From positions 5,861,850-5,925,849 of the forward strand of contig NW_024726235.1 in NCBI RefSeq assembly GCF_018991925.1: 64,000 nucleotides of DNA, in the 5' to 3' direction. Origin of the DNA: Homarus americanus. Its lineage: Eukaryota; Arthropoda; Malacostraca; Decapoda; Nephropidae. Position numbers and translations under genes: made by a program. The notes beneath the pieces were generated by a model. It had not been told where the DNA came from, did no database searches, and worked only from the letters and a program-made list of their open reading frames with translations. Of this stretch, positions 22,993 through 36,504 are shown one piece after another; the first letter of the stretch is position 1, and the number at the start of each line of letters is the position of its first letter.

Positions 22993-25961
22993 GTGTCTCA
23001 TTGTAGGTATCTTTGTGGACCAGGTGATACTGTTAATTGCTACAGCCATTAGTTACTTACCATTAACTATACCCATTTCAATAATGGGAAACTATAGCAA
23101 GTAATTAAGAATATGAAACAAACATGGTGCTAGAACATTTTATTTGAAAATAAAAATGTATTTAATATGCAGCAATGTATTGCCAGTGATAATAATGAAA
23201 ATAGTACTGAGCAAACATCATATGTGCTTTGTGAATTACATATTAGTATGATTATAATTATCCAGTGGTTTTTGTGTTGGGACAATATGAACTCTGATAT
23301 AGTGCTCTTGGTGACGACAAGGAAAAGATATAAAGATTATTACTGTATGGTCATTATGTGTTGTCAGTGCATTATTAGACTGGAGTGTGTAGCATCTATT
23401 GTATACATACTCTTCTTGCCAAGAGATGGGTGAGCAACTCCTGCTTTGATAACTAAGTGTTTATTGTATGTACTGTACTACTGTGTCTTTTCCGTCTTTC
23501 TCTGCAGTCTTGAAAAACAATGACTGATCTGGTAAAATCTCTGTCATAAGCTCTTTTTCAATATCCTTGACATAGCATAAATAAAATCATAAATAAATTA
23601 TTTTGATGGAGAATTCTGAATTTTATATAAATTTTCACTGTCATCTCACAAAGGAACTTGAATTGCATGCAGTGAAATTTAATTATTTTATATGATGATG
23701 TTTAAACTTCAAGCTGTTCGGGCAAATCCAGAGCCCTGTCTTTTTTCAAATATTTCTTTCAAGTGTCTTTCTCATACAAGGCTTAGATTAAGAAAACTTT
23801 TATTGCCTGATGTTGGTCCAAGGAGACTTTCTGTACTCATCATGTCAACAAGTTACAACCCAGGCTAACCCTTGATGTTGATAGCTGGCACTATTTCAAA
23901 CAATAAGTAAACATTTCCTGTAACAAACGTAGCTCTTGGCAAAGGGTCTAGGAGTCAGAGATTTACCATTTAAGGCTGCGACCTACACAACTCTTGGTGC
24001 TACAGTGGCTTGCACATCAGACCTTTCCTTGTCAATCATTGGGCAAACTATAATTTTCAGTATCATATCTCAGTCTAGCAATCTCCACACTTAATACAAG
24101 TCATTCTCTGGATAGCTCTACTTCATAACAAAGCTGAGTTGTACTTAACCCCTTATTTAGTACTGGTTGATATTAACAGCTATATGCACATGCTGTTAGT
24201 GTGTTGGCAGCATTGAGCTTATTATTGTGAAATGATTTTGTATTCATTATCATAAATCTTTAAAAAAAGTCTGAAATAATTTAGTAAGTTATTAAACTTT
24301 GCATTGTATTTGAACTTAGTATTTATTGTGGGTAATTTATGTTGTCATTTAATGCTACAGTATTATGGCTTCAGACATTCTCTCACTTCATATTTCCCTC
24401 CTTAACAAGATCATGCAATTGGAAACCCATTATGTTCCTGGATCATCCACTATTTACCCCAGAAAGTACTGTATACAATTGAAGTACAAAGTCATATAAA
24501 TGGACATGGTAATGTCCTATAAGAAATATAACCACAAACTTTTGGTTCACCTCCACTTGCCTAAAACCTTTTAGGACCAATAATTAGAGAGAAATTGGCA
24601 GATAAATCAACTTACAGCACATACAAGAAAGCCTGAGCAGCGTTGAGCAAGTACATGTTGTAAACAACCAAGATGCTGTGTCACTCAGCGTGTGCTTTTG
24701 TAGGTGGCATCATTTAAAATAATTATACTTATTAGTATTATTGTAGGCTATTATCAGTATTATTGTTATTCATTAAACATAATTAAAATGTGAATTACAA
24801 ACTCTTGAGAATTAATGTCCTGGTATTTCCATGGGCCTCACATTCATAAGCTAATAACAGAGGAGAGCATTTGTTACTATAACAACAAAGACATGCAAGA
24901 TTCCTCACCTCCTCCAACCTTGATGAAAACATTTTGTTACTTGTGTTATCCCTGTGCAAGTTTTGTAGATAAGTTTACCTATTAGAATCATTAATGTATT
25001 GTACTTATCCACCCACACTGAGGAGCCATAATGAGAGATGTATTGGCACCATCTTTTGGTGAAACTTACCAACACCAAGAAACCACAAGAATTGGAAAGT
25101 TGGAACTGTGAAAGAGGAAGTCGGTGCATTTTACTAAACAATGAGATTTGGAAACTGTGATTTAGGAAACCATGATCAGTGAAGGAGACCTATGTAATCA
25201 GCATGGGTTATGACTTCCTGAAACAAAATTGATCAGGATTACTTTGCTAGCTCTGTTTGTTTGGAACAAATGGAGAGACTACTACGTACAATTTTTTTTT
25301 TTTCCAGTTATGGGGTAGACATTCAATTTTTTTTACATTTTGGAGTAGCTGCTCTTGGGTAGATACATAGGGTTGTTAAAACTAATTGTTTGAATTAGTG
25401 CTTAGGATTAATTTGGGTTGCAATCCATAAACTTAACAGGTAAAAACACAAGACTCCTTGTCCCAACTTTGCTATAAAATGGGATTTCCAGGATCAATTC
25501 TTTATTTTTCAGCTATTACGCTTCATGCATAAGTATCAATGTTTCTCATTGAATGAATGCAGTGGGTAATTTTTTTCTGAACATGCTGGGGTAGCATACT
25601 TATATGTTACAAAATACAGTTGTAATCCTAAATTAGTTTCAAATCCAAGTAAAGATATTACAGTACAGTACAGTTCAAATATTCCCCAAAATCTTTGTTG
25701 GTCAGCACAGCTCTTTAAATATTGAAAACATAAGAAGTAACCCTTAGGTGGAACCTGATGTCTTAAGTTAATATGTCATGTAAAACAAAATAGTTTTTTC
25801 TTTGGAAAACTTTGATTTAATAACTCGAGACATTGAAATGAATTTTCCTTATAAATAGTGGTGTTTCAAACAACAGGAAACTATTGAATGACTATACATT
25901 TTCTATCTGATTAAATATTTTTCAGTATAGGTGGTCACTTGTCAAAGCAGCGAGAAGAATA
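22993..25961. other. Intergenic / MIB2 3' flank, nothing recognised
   Basis: No coding exon, RNA gene or TIR element could be supported. Any extended MIB2 3' UTR would fall here. Confidence 0.55.
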
Positions 25962-27180
25962 CAGTGAACCCTCACTTTACGCGGTCAATTGAACCCACGG
26001 AGGCCCGCGTAAAGCGAGAAACGCGTAAAGTGAACAACATAACATATGGGATTAAATGAAATAGAGACCGGCTGACTCCCAAACTCCACTTTTTCCGACA
26101 CAATACCAATGTTCTAGTAAAAATAACATCTTAATTTTATGATGGTACATGCACACAGTTAATACTTAAAAGAAATAGAGAAATACAGTCGCAAAGTTAA
26201 TGTCCATTCAAATATTGGACTCAACTCCCTCCCCCTCTTCTCACACTCCTGGCTCTTCCCTCTCTGAGAAATGTCTGGGGGAAAACCACTAGATTTTAAG
26301 GTATAGTAACAAATAATACCTCAAACTAAAGTTAGGATAATATAATTGACATTGCTGGATTCCTTGTAAGACCAGGAATATTTTGAATATACCAGGTAAA
26401 TGTCATATATTTTGCACAAAAGATAACATATTTACTCAGAGTAAACAAAATACTTAAAGTAGATCTAAAATTTTTATGTCTAATGCAAAATCTATGATGT
26501 TTATATTCAAAATGATCATCAAATTGTAAGAATTCCAGCAATATAAATTATATTCTGGCCCGGTAATTTGTATGAATTTTATGAGCTAAAACAAATATCT
26601 TCAATAAATAAACAAAATATACTTACCGAAATACTATCTGTCAATCAAAATACCCCACCTCCCCCCTCTTCCCACCTGCTCCCTGGGTCCCTCCCTCCCT
26701 CCCTACCCCTCACCCCCACCTTCCCTCCCTACCAGAGAAATGATTGGGTTATAACAGTATATTTACATTTTTAGTAATAAATAATACCTCAGACTAAAGT
26801 TAGGATAATATAATTGACATTGCTGGATTCCTTGCAAGACCAGGAATATTTTGAATATACACTTCATATATTTTGCACAAAAGATAACATATTTGCTCTG
26901 AGTAAACAAAATACTTGCATTAGATCTAAAATTTGTATGTCTGATGCAAAATCTATGATGCTTATATTCAAAATGATCATCAAATTGTAAGAATTCCAGC
27001 AATGTAAATTATATTCTGGCCGGATAATTTGTATGACTTTTATGAGCTAAATAAAAAAATTATACTTCACCCGCGTACATGAGTAGATGCACCGCGTAAA
27101 GTGGGAATTCCGGTTCTGGCAGGGTACCGCGTAAATGTAGAAACGCGTAAAGTGAAACCGCATAAAGCGAGGGTTCACTG
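25962..27180. mobile_element. Tigger-type element carrying tandem units
   Basis: Flanked by TA; termini CAGTGAACCCTCACTTTACG and ...AAAGCGAGGGTTCACTG with several internal CGCGTAAAG repeats. Same family as 42460-43083 and 49758-50220. Its centre is filled by two copies of the dispersed repeat (26314-27045) instead of transposase. Confidence 0.85.
26314..27045. repeat. Two tandem units, about 466 bp each
   Basis: CTCANACTAAAGTTAGGATAATATAATTGACATTGCTGGATTCC begins near 26322 and again near 26788, and each unit ends with the approximate reverse complement (GTAAGAATTCCAGCAAT). Each unit is thus itself partly palindromic. A C-rich tract separates them. Confidence 0.75.
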
Positions 27181-27268
27181 TATTGATACAGTATTAACTG
27201 TTAAGATTGGAGGTACAGTGCATGTAGTTTACACCATAGAAATAATATTCACAAATACTGTACATATA

Positions 27269-28609
27269 CAGGTATCCCTTGAGATATGAATGGGTTAGGT
27301 TCCCCAAAAACTATTTGTTTGGTGAACATTTGTATCTCAAATAGAAAAACATATGGGAAATATTGGGTTCGGTTCCCCAATGACAAAATCACCCCTATAT
27401 CACACCCCAAAAACAACGATATCTATTCACAAATGAGAACAAAACCAACTTAATTAATGATAAATAGTACACAGCTACTTTAATTTACTGCTAACACATG
27501 AAATTACTACGTCACATGAAAAAAAAAAAAAATACTGTTTAACTTTGGTACATTACCTTATGGGAGGGCATAACACGTGCAACCCACGCAGGATGTGAGG
27601 GAGGTTCTGTTCCCGGTGATTGCCAGGCTAAGTAGTTGAATGTGTCACATCACCCACAAGATGGTTTGTGTGTGGAAGAAGCTATTTTTACATAAAATAA
27701 TATTTACTGTACCAGTAAATGTGAAGAATGAATAAAAATAATAGGAATAAATAAAAGAAAAGAGAAAAAATACTGCATTGCCATTTGGCAATCTTGTCGC
27801 TAGCACGAGACAGCAGAGCCTAGGGAGAATGCCTCTCCCTAACTTTTGTGCTAGCTCCCACACACATAATAAATGGTAAATCCCTTTATATTTTTTACCT
27901 TTATGATAATAATTATTATTTTTGCACATTCTGTATGAAAGCTTGTATACGCATGTAACAGTAAAAGGAAAAAGCCGTTTTTTTCTAAAAACCAGTTTTA
28001 GTGATATAGCTCGGAATGCGACGTCAGCATATGTTACCTAGGTATGTTAATTCCTAGCCAATTCGCCAGGCCAGCATACAGGCAATTAAAACATCTAATA
28101 ATTACTTAATAAGTAATATTAGGAGGACACGTCGCTATGTGGCATTTAATTGCATCTGCTCGAAATAACGAGTTGAAAAAGAACAATAACACTGCTCAAA
28201 GCTTGACCTGGTGGGAGGAGGCTGAGATCCCTGACACTGCACCCCATTTCCCCTTCTGTGGACATAGGTATGAAATGTTTATGATTTTATGCCATATGAT
28301 AATCATTTCTTTTATTGATTTTTTGGCACATTCTGTATGAGTGATTGTGTATGCATGTAACAGTAAAAAATACAGTAACAAAGAAAATTATGTACTGTAT
28401 ATCTAACCCAAAATTATGTGTTGAACAATAACATAGCTCACAGCTTAGCTTCACCCGCTCTGGGTGCCGAGTCGGAGACTCCGCTACACAATTACTGTAC
28501 ATGCCGTTTCCATGGATATTATTTCTCGTTATCCCCCATTTATCGATCATTTCACATTAACAATGGGTTTTGCAGGAATGCATCCCAATTGTTAAACAAG
28601 GGATACCTG
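27269..28609. mobile_element. 1.3-kb Tigger-type element
   Basis: Flanked by TA; termini CAGGTATCCCTTGAGATATG and ...TGTTAAACAAGGGATACCTG. The interior holds a diverged direct repeat of about 400 bp (CACATTCTGTATGA...GCATGTAACAGTAAAA near 27926 and 28328). No transposase frame survives. It starts about 90 bp from the previous element. Confidence 0.75.
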
Positions 28610-30889
28610 TACAGTATTTTGTGCGTCAGCAAGTTTGGCCGGACGATGGCCATCATTCATGTAAAAGCAAAATATCATAAGTAGAGAGATCGTAAATCAA
28701 GGTTTACCTGTTCTGTATAAGCGGGGTCATGTACTTTGGATAGCGTACTCTGCGTCTTTCCTATGCAGTACAGTATTTTCTTTATTCATAAAGCACACTT
28801 GCACATTGGAAAGACTTTTCCACAAATTCTGTGGTTACTTAACATATAACAATGGCATTAGCACTTAGTCGTGTGAGACGTGGGGGGGGGGCAATTTCTG
28901 TGGTCTGGCACCAGTCAGGTCCTAAGGGTGCCAGACTAGCGAGTTTCAACCTATACTACTACTGTATATTGATATATTTCTTTTAGGTATAAGTACTGTA
29001 CACATACAATAGAATGCAGTATGTGTAAGTTTCTTTCATTTCAGCTTTAATAGTCAAATATACTGTATGTACAGTATATAGTACAGTAGTTTATTTCAAA
29101 ATTTTGGGCCTAAATGGTATTTTTTTTCTTTTCTTTTTGGAAAATAAACACCTTTTATCATGGAATTGGAAATTTATATTTTAAACTACTTCAGTACATC
29201 CAGAATAACACCAAAAATCAGTTAAAAAAATATAGGTGTCAATTATATAATTACAATTGCAAAACCAATTTAATTTTTCCATGAAACATTAGGATAAGTA
29301 ATTATCAAAACTATAACTTTTTAATCTCGCATCATTAACTCTTAAAGCCCAAGCAACATAAGACCTGCCGAACTCCCCACGCGGGCATATTTCGGCAAAA
29401 ACACTTTTTTTTTTTTTACTCTCTTCCATTGTCACCTTATAAATTATTCAACTTTCATTGTACTGTAGCATTATTGGAGATCTGTCTGGAGTGTTGACGA
29501 GCAGTGTGAATGATGAAAGATGTTTTGTTTGAAGCTAGTGCATACAGCCCAGAGGGAGCAGGAAGTGATGTTAACAAACACTTGCAACACACAATTCTTA
29601 CTTGAAGTCACCTTTATATCATAGTGCTATCTTATAACTACTACAAAACAAAATATTTATTTTCCTCAAAAGTACTATAAAATACTTAACAGTAGGAATA
29701 ATCAGGCAGCACAAAACTTATCACTATTTTCAAATATATATGCTGTGTTACACGTACAGTTGGCTCCACTCCTGACTTTACCACTTAGCATTGTCAATCC
29801 TCTATCTCCCTCAGGTGTAAACTCCCAAACCCTTAAGTGTGAAACTGATTCATTCACTAGTGAGCGGGAGGAAGAGTGGGGTGTGTGTCGAGGTTGGTGT
29901 CTCTTTTGGGGGGCGAAACATAGTACAGTACTAGGTGGTGAGGAGGGAAAGTGTATATCATTTGGAAAAGATTACAGTGCAGAATAACACTTTGATAACA
30001 GGGATTTCGTTAGCTGAGTTTAATCGTGTAGCGCGAGCCAGGTGAAAATACTATAGTTACAATGGGATAAGAGGGGGATGAATTCATGTTCCAAGTAAGG
30101 TGTTCCTTTGCAAAAGGGAGCATTTATTAGCAAATGGATTATGGATATGTTTGAATCTATATGAGATGAAACTTCCCTTGCTAAATAAAATCGTCTGGCA
30201 GTAGCCAGAATAAAGGAGAATATGAAGACGTCGTACTGAAGGGATTAATTATCAATCAAAACCATCGGGAAGTGGGCACCACATTTATTGTAATACAAAC
30301 GATGTAAACAAAAGTACTGTAGTTCAGTTGGCAGTTGTTCCGGTATAAAATCAGCAAACCACATACAGTAATTTAATTATGCCAAACAGATTAAATGGGT
30401 AACAAATATTGACAGTATCATTATTATTTTTATCAAATGAGCAATTAATGAGACAAAGCGATATAGCTTTTGCTTAAAGGTCTTAAAAGTAATAAAGTTT
30501 CAATATTTGTGCACGAGAGAGAACCCTCAACTCCACCTGCCCTGCCTCCACCACCCAACTCCTACTCTGGGTTGCAGACAATTTACAGGGTAGAATAATG
30601 TTGTGTCCTCTCATTTCCATGAGGCAGTTATGATGAGAATACAAATACAAGTGATACCCAGTATTTCAAGCAATGGTCATGATCTTATGCATAAAATTAT
30701 TTATAGTATAAGACGTGGTAACAAATGATTTATTGCATCCTACCCACTACCACCACCTCTACCTCTGCCAATAACAACCACCAACTAGCTGTTTTACTCC
30801 ATTAATTCAATTTTTTTTAACATAATTGTTGTTCACTTTTGTTTCTTTTGATAAATGTTAAAACATTATTAACAGGTTGACAGTCTAAG
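28610..30889. other. Intergenic, mostly unclassified
   Basis: A possible lone Tigger-like end (AAATCAAGGTTTACCTG) lies near 28694-28711, a G run near 28880, and a TTAACTCTTAAAGCCC motif near 29338 resembling TTAA-type MITE ends. The open frame at 29745-29987 has no recognisable domain. No gene supported. Confidence 0.5.
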
Positions 30890-31139
30890 TTGAAATGTTG
30901 AGATTCCTGGTTAACAGTAACAAAAAAATAAGAACAAAAAAACAATTGGCTATATACAAGGGGAAAGTAGTGGAGGCAAGTGTACCAGTACAGAACCTGG
31001 AAACAGCGAGACCCCCCTCAACATCTCATTCAGGAGGAGCCGAGCATCTTGTAAACGGAGTCATCTTTGGACACCCCACAAAATATGGTGAGTTTAGTAA
31101 ACAAGGAAGCTACTGAGAAAGGAGGAAACCAGAATTAAT

Positions 31140-32940
31140 ACCAAGATTAGAAATGTTACCGAGGACTATTTCCAACTTAAAAGTCATGTACTGTGCACAA
31201 ATACTGACACTTTTCTTGATAAGAGAGAAGAGTGTGAAACCTTACTCATGATGCTCATGACACATCAACCTGATATAGTAGGAGTTGTAGAACTATTATA
31301 CAAGAACAAGAGAATCGACCCAGAGGACTATGAGTTCAACATAGATCCAGTAGATATGACTCATTTACAAACCCTCTCGGACAACTTGCAAAAGGGGTGT
31401 GGTTATTTATGCTAGGCAAGAAATTATAGCCAGCCGGGTGAGGGTACAAGGCGAGGGTATTTTGAAGAAATGAAGTGGTGTAAAATTAAACTAAGGAGGA
31501 GAGACTTACTCATTCTTGGGTGTACTGTATCTACAGTTCCCCAAATTGTAGCTTATTAATTCAAAGGAACTCAAGAGCCTTCAGGGCCAGATTCAGGAGT
31601 GGGCAAAGTGGGCAGCTGCCCAGGGGCCTCCACATATTACAATATTTTATTTATTTGTTTATTCAGTTGGATTATTTTTATTTTCATTCTTTAAAAATTC
31701 ATGTTTATCTATTCCATCACGTAAAACTATGTTCAGCAAGAAGGGTGATAGAAATTAGGCTAGCTACTCATTGAAATTCATGAATACCTGGTTATATACA
31801 GTTAATTAAAATTTTCTCAATGTTCTAATTTCCTCAATATAACTGCATATGGCTTCAAAATTTTCCAAAGAATTCTTCAAATTTCAAAAATTTCCCGGGG
31901 GGGCTTACAGCGCCCCCCGGAACTCCCAGATGTTTAGGCTCGCTTCACTCGCCACCCCACCCTCTTGGGTAGTTATAATGAGGGGGGCCTCCACAAAGAG
32001 GCTGCCCATGGGCCTCCACAGGTCTAAATCTGGCACTGAGAGCCTTAGTTGACAATGCAACAGTGCTCAACCCTAACACTAACCCACCTCCTGGAGAAAT
32101 GAAACCACACCAAATTACCATAATCCAAGCACTTTTTTTGTAGCAACTCTTTTGAAGATCCAACTCACTACGGAGGGGAACAATCACCCAAACCGCTGGA
32201 CCTCACCATAACTAACGAGGAGGGTATGGTGGCCAAGTTGGAACATCTAGCCCCTGTCAGCACCAGTCACCACTTAACGTTGTCCTTCAAATTCAACTGT
32301 TACTTGATTCATGATAAAAGCAGGCCAAGGTTCAAATATTACAAGGGCGATTATGATGGAGATGAGGGGTATTCACTGGATCGACTCACTGAGATACAAG
32401 AATGCAGACACTATGCTGGATATCATACTCGGTAAAATTAAATATTTCATTGATAAATATATACTCAAGACTAAACCCATTGCCTCTAGGAATACAAGGA
32501 CACTTACACATGAACCATGTGGCGATTGACAAAGTTCAGAAAGAATCTCAGAAGTCAAGAGGTGGGTTATGACAAATAAAGAGCAGGACAGGAGGATATA
32601 TGCCATGCCAGGTCCAGAAACCAAGCAAAGTCAAAGTGAAGAAGGACTGAAATAAAAGTTCCAGAGGCAGATTACAAGTGAGGTCAAGTCAAACCCAAAG
32701 GCAGAATGAAAATTAAAAACACAGACTTAGATCAGGAAAAGTCGGAGGTGTTAAAAAAAAATTTCTGGGTGCTCTCAAGAGAGGTTGCAAACAATCTTCC
32801 TGCATTTGAGGAAAGACCGTGTGAAACAGCACTGACCCATATTGTGTTCTCAAAAGAGGACATAATGAATAAATTGTCAAACCTAAAGGTTCATAAGAGC
32901 CCTGGGCCTAACATGATGCATCCCAGAGTGTTTCGAGCTG
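31140..32940 (+). pseudogene. LINE endonuclease and pre-RT region, broken
   Basis: Recognisable pieces in order: THQPDIVGVVELLY (near 31260, apurinic-endonuclease-like core), GVVIYARKEI region near 31390, LDLTITNEEGMVAKLEHLAP near 32200 (endonuclease end), then NLKVHKSPGPNMMHPRV near 32880, the conserved K-(S/A)-PGPD-type motif ahead of RT. Several frame changes and one insertion disrupt it. Confidence 0.75.
31582..32038. mobile_element. hAT MITE with perfect 8-bp target duplication
   Basis: AGAGCCTT occurs at 31574-31581 and 32039-32046, exactly bracketing CAGGGCCAGATTCAGG...CTAAATCTGGCACTG. Eight-base duplications, the CAGGGCC start and CTG end mark hAT elements. There is no coding capacity. 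It sits inside the endonuclease region of the LINE. Confidence 0.9.
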
Positions 32941-33101
32941 TGACCCCTTGTGGGGCGGGCGTCCACCAGCTCCAGGTATGTCAGTGATAATACTACTTGC
33001 TTAATGTTTGCTTCTTCTGATCTATAAACATTGATGGTGCAGTGAGTAGGATAAAAATCTTTGCTAAGAAGGATACATTTAATCAAATACACAAAATAGT
33101 T

Positions 33102-34030
33102 ATAATGCAGCTGCCTTGCACCATGCAGGGCTGCCAATACAAGACCCCGAAGTTGTCTGAGACAGGGGCCATCCGTGTGCTTGAGATGCACCAGACAAAC
33201 GTGTACCCACCAGCGACGACTGCCACAGTGCTAGTTGCGACCATGACAGGAGGACCCAAACCACAGAAGGCCACGCGACCCGAGCTCACTGCTGGCCTGA
33301 CTGAGGACTGAATCTATTTCGTGGACCGATGGGCCACCTACAAGACAGTCACTGGCCTGACTGGGGACATGGTTGTGGTGCAGTTCCTGGAGTGGTGTGA
33401 GGAAGCTCTTCGCAGAGAACTCCATAAAAAACTGGGGGGCTCTCCACCAAAGATGAAACCCACCTCCTCTGTGAAATCAGAAGACTGATGGTGAGAGAAA
33501 ATAACAGGATAGTGAACAGGGTGCAACTGGGCCATCTGGTACAGGATCAGGGCAAACAGGTGAGATATTTTGCTGCCAGAGTCAAGGGTAAGGCATCTGT
33601 CTGTAGCTATAGTGTGAAATGCACTAGGACTGCGTGTGACACAGACGTTAGCTACACACACGAGGTCATCTGAGATCAAGTCACGCGAGGCCTGCTCAAG
33701 GTGGATATTCAGAAGGATCTACTCAGTCACACGAACAACAAAACCATGGACCTCGATGCTGTTTTGACTTTTATCGAACCCAAGGAGTCAGGTCTGAGAT
33801 CACAAGGTCTCCTGTCTGACCACATGGCGGGACTCCACCCCAAGCTATCGTAATTCCAATGACAGAAGTGATTTGGGGTGGCAGACATCAGCCCAACCTT
33901 GAAATGTGCCGACTGCAGAAAGAAGGGACATGGGGCTAGGGCCAAGCCTGACATCAGGAAGGAAAAGTGCCAGGCCTGAGGCAAGAGATGCTTGTTGTGA
34001 GGTAAGTCTGGACATTTTTGGTCAATTTGC
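33102..34030 (+). pseudogene. Gypsy gag-like region with zinc knuckle, broken
   Basis: Starts near an ATG at 33102 with a CxxC segment; later pieces read FLEWCEEALRRELHKK, NRVQLGHLVQDQGKQVRYFA and LDAVLTFIEPKESG, a layout typical of Gypsy gag (helical capsid and a final acidic helix). A CxxC...GHG...C knuckle follows near 33906-34030. At least four stops or frame changes interrupt it. Confidence 0.6.
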
Positions 34031-34714
34031 CGGTCGGGCCAGCTCAAGCCAGATGGGACAGTGGTGCACAACCCCGACAATGCTGGAATGACGACATGGG
34101 ACATCGGAATGGATTCCGACTTCATGTCCCTGTTATCAATAACACCATGAAGTAGTCCAGCCACAGGTGCCTCATAGTCAACCACTGACTATGGCACGGA
34201 GCCAGGGGCTAGGTGCGTCAGCAGGCACCACAACAGCATGGGTGTCGTTTAATGCACCCATGAGTTGGGCCTACCGCTCAGGAATAGCCACCTGAAACTG
34301 GCCAGTGATGTCAGATCCTGGAGGCCAGACACTGGAGGCCAGACCACCGTTGCTGACCCATTCCTCCTGTCACTCCTCGGGTTACAGCTGAGCGATCAGC
34401 TGCTGGTCAGCCAGACCATCTGCACAGTGGAGAGCAGCTGGATGAGTCTGATGGGTAGGGTCTTCATTAACATTACAGGAACTGTCAAGGGTGGCCATGA
34501 TAGATCCACCAAGCAGCTGTGCTACATTGCCAAGGACTACCCAGGCTTATTTCTCAGTCGACAGGCATCATTTCGGAGAACTTTCCGGCGATTGGAGAGT
34601 TTCCACAGAAGCCCTGGGAAATGGGAGAGCGGCAGCCAGCATAAAACCAACGGACAGTACGGGTACAATGCAAGTGTCCAAGGAGAGCACAACCGCCTCC
34701 AGTACCGAGTACAC

Positions 34715-35052
34715 TCCCATTCAAGCCAGTCCATGAAAACCTCAACAAGCTCCAGCAATGGTTACTGGATAGGTATGCCTCCAGTGCAATAAACATATGT
34801 GAGCACCAGAATGGAGAGCCACTGGAGATCTTCCTCAAGCCGGACACAAGGTCAATAGCAGTAGACACACCGATACCAGTTCCGCTGCACTGGCAGGATG
34901 AGGTCAAATGAGGCCTGGATAAGGACGTAAGGATCCAAGTCCTGGAGGAAGTACCGCCAGGGACCCCAACCAAATGGTGCCACTGGATGGTAATCATGGC
35001 AAAAAAGGATGGGTCACTGCGAAGAATGGTCGATTAGCAAGCTCTCAACTAG
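34715..35052 (+). pseudogene. Gypsy reverse transcriptase N-terminal fragment
   Basis: Reads LNKLQQWLLDRYASSAINIC, IPVPLHWQDEVK, a TGA, then EEVPPGTPTKWCHWMVIMAK and DGSLRRMVD. These are the finger motifs preceding the catalytic palm of Gypsy RT. The catalytic palm is missing; sequence jumps to the integrase tail. Confidence 0.8.
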
Positions 35053-35319
35053 GAGTCATCAGAGATAATGATGATACGGAGGGTAGGCTGAACAATGATA
35101 AATTTTGTTGGGCGTTGTTGCAATAAAGGAATACCCCTGACTTGAATATTGGGCTATCACCAGCCCAGATCATCTTAAGTAAGCAGATAAAAGACTTCAT
35201 TCCTGTAACATGCGATAAGTTCAATCCTCGGAAAGTATGAAGAACAGTTGCAACTGAGCAGGAGTGAGCTTTGCGAAGGCGCCAGCCAGGTCACAGGGGT
35301 TGAAAGATGGTTGGAACAT

Positions 35320-35515
35320 AACAAGAGCCTACCGCCCCTGGCTATCTGTGTCACTGTCCAGGTGCAGAATCAGGAGGGCAATTGCCCCAATAGGTGGGAC
35401 AGAACCAGTCAAGTAGTTGAGGTGCTGGAGTATGACCAATACAGAATCAAAATGCATGGTTCAGGCAGAACCACGTTAAGGAACAGGAAGTTCCTCAGGA
35501 AGATTGAGCCGTGTA
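35320..35515 (+). pseudogene. Gypsy integrase C-terminal fragment
   Basis: Reads VQVQNQEGNCPNRWDRTSQV then VEVLEYDQYRIKMHGSGRTT and LRNRKFLRKI, the SH3-like C-terminal domain of Gypsy integrase with its 'YxVxxDGSGRxTxRNRxFLR' type ending. A Pro-rich tail continues to about 35770. Confidence 0.75.
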
Positions 35516-35914
35516 TTGTGGACCAGCGCATCTCTGATCTCCTCCCAGGCACCCTTGCCTTTGGAAACACAGGTGCCACCTGGGTCTCAGCCAGCCCTGG
35601 TACAGCCACCACCACCTACCATACCTGTGACAACACCTCTGCAACAGATGGACCCTCAAGCCGGTGATTACAAGTCGCCGCCTCTGATGCCTGTTCAGCC
35701 ACCACCTGATTTGGAAAGCCCACAATCACGCTCACAGACAAGTAAGCCTCAGCGGACAATGGCCGTGCAGTGAGAGCAATAGGGACACGAGAGGCCATCA
35801 GAACCAGGTGTCCGTAGGAGGTCTATTATGATTAGGAAGCTGCTGAAGAAGCTTAGCTATTGCATGTGTGGGAAGACCTACTGGTTCACGGAAGCTTCCC
35901 GCATCTCTTAGAGC

Positions 35915-36000
35915 CAGTGGTTCTCAACCTTTTTTACTCCATTTCCCCCTTGAGGAATTTTCAACATCCTCGTGGCCTCCTTCATTTTTCTCCCAGAACA
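35915..36000 (+). mobile_element. hAT (Charlie-like) terminus, partner missing
   Basis: CAGTGGTTCTCAACCTTTTT is a classic hAT inverted terminus. No ...GGTTGAGAACCACTG partner exists before 37.8 kb, so only one end remains. A CA-rich microsatellite-like tract follows to about 36180. Confidence 0.6.
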
Positions 36001-36504
36001 GACAAGCAGACAAGTGATAAACACTAAAGAATGATAAAGACGGACAGATAAATAGGACAAGAGTTAAAATGGCAAACACACGCACACATTCACATACATA
36101 ACACGCCCATGCACTCACACATAAAGCACACATACAGTCATACACAAACATGCACACAAGTAAACATTCACACTCAAGCTAGCAAGCTGAAGTGTACTTC
36201 CTCTAAGCAAGAACACGCCTTCTTTGACAAGCACTGCCCAACTTGGAAGAATGAGAAGAATAGTGAGTCATACCAATTTAGCACTAAAAATGGTAGGATT
36301 ATATAAGTAAAGAATGAGTATGAACAGCAATGGCACCAATAAATAAGGAAATAATAAATAAAGGAAGTGTACAAATATTTCACCCACGTAAAGCAGCGAC
36401 CACATGAAATATGAAACAAAATAAGTAACACCAATTACGGAGAATATTATGCTTGAGTCAAGCTCAAACACAATATATAGTTCAGAGGCCACCTTGAAAC
36501 ATTC

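Larger units (their letters stand above)
33040..35830 (+). mobile_element. Gypsy-type LTR retrotransposon remnant
   Basis: In order: gag-like region, a zinc-knuckle region near 33906-34030, a reverse-transcriptase fragment, and an integrase C-terminal fragment. RNase H and the integrase core are absent, and stops or frame changes are frequent. No LTR pair was found, so both ends are approximate. The RT style is that of Gypsy elements common in marine invertebrates. Confidence 0.75.

Noticed and set aside
29745..29987. Small gene in the intergenic region
   Set aside because: Eighty codons without domain, signal or splice evidence, amid repeats.
33040..35830. Endogenous virus with envelope
   Set aside because: No envelope-like frame or LTR pair; gag/RT/integrase scraps fit a plain Gypsy retrotransposon.
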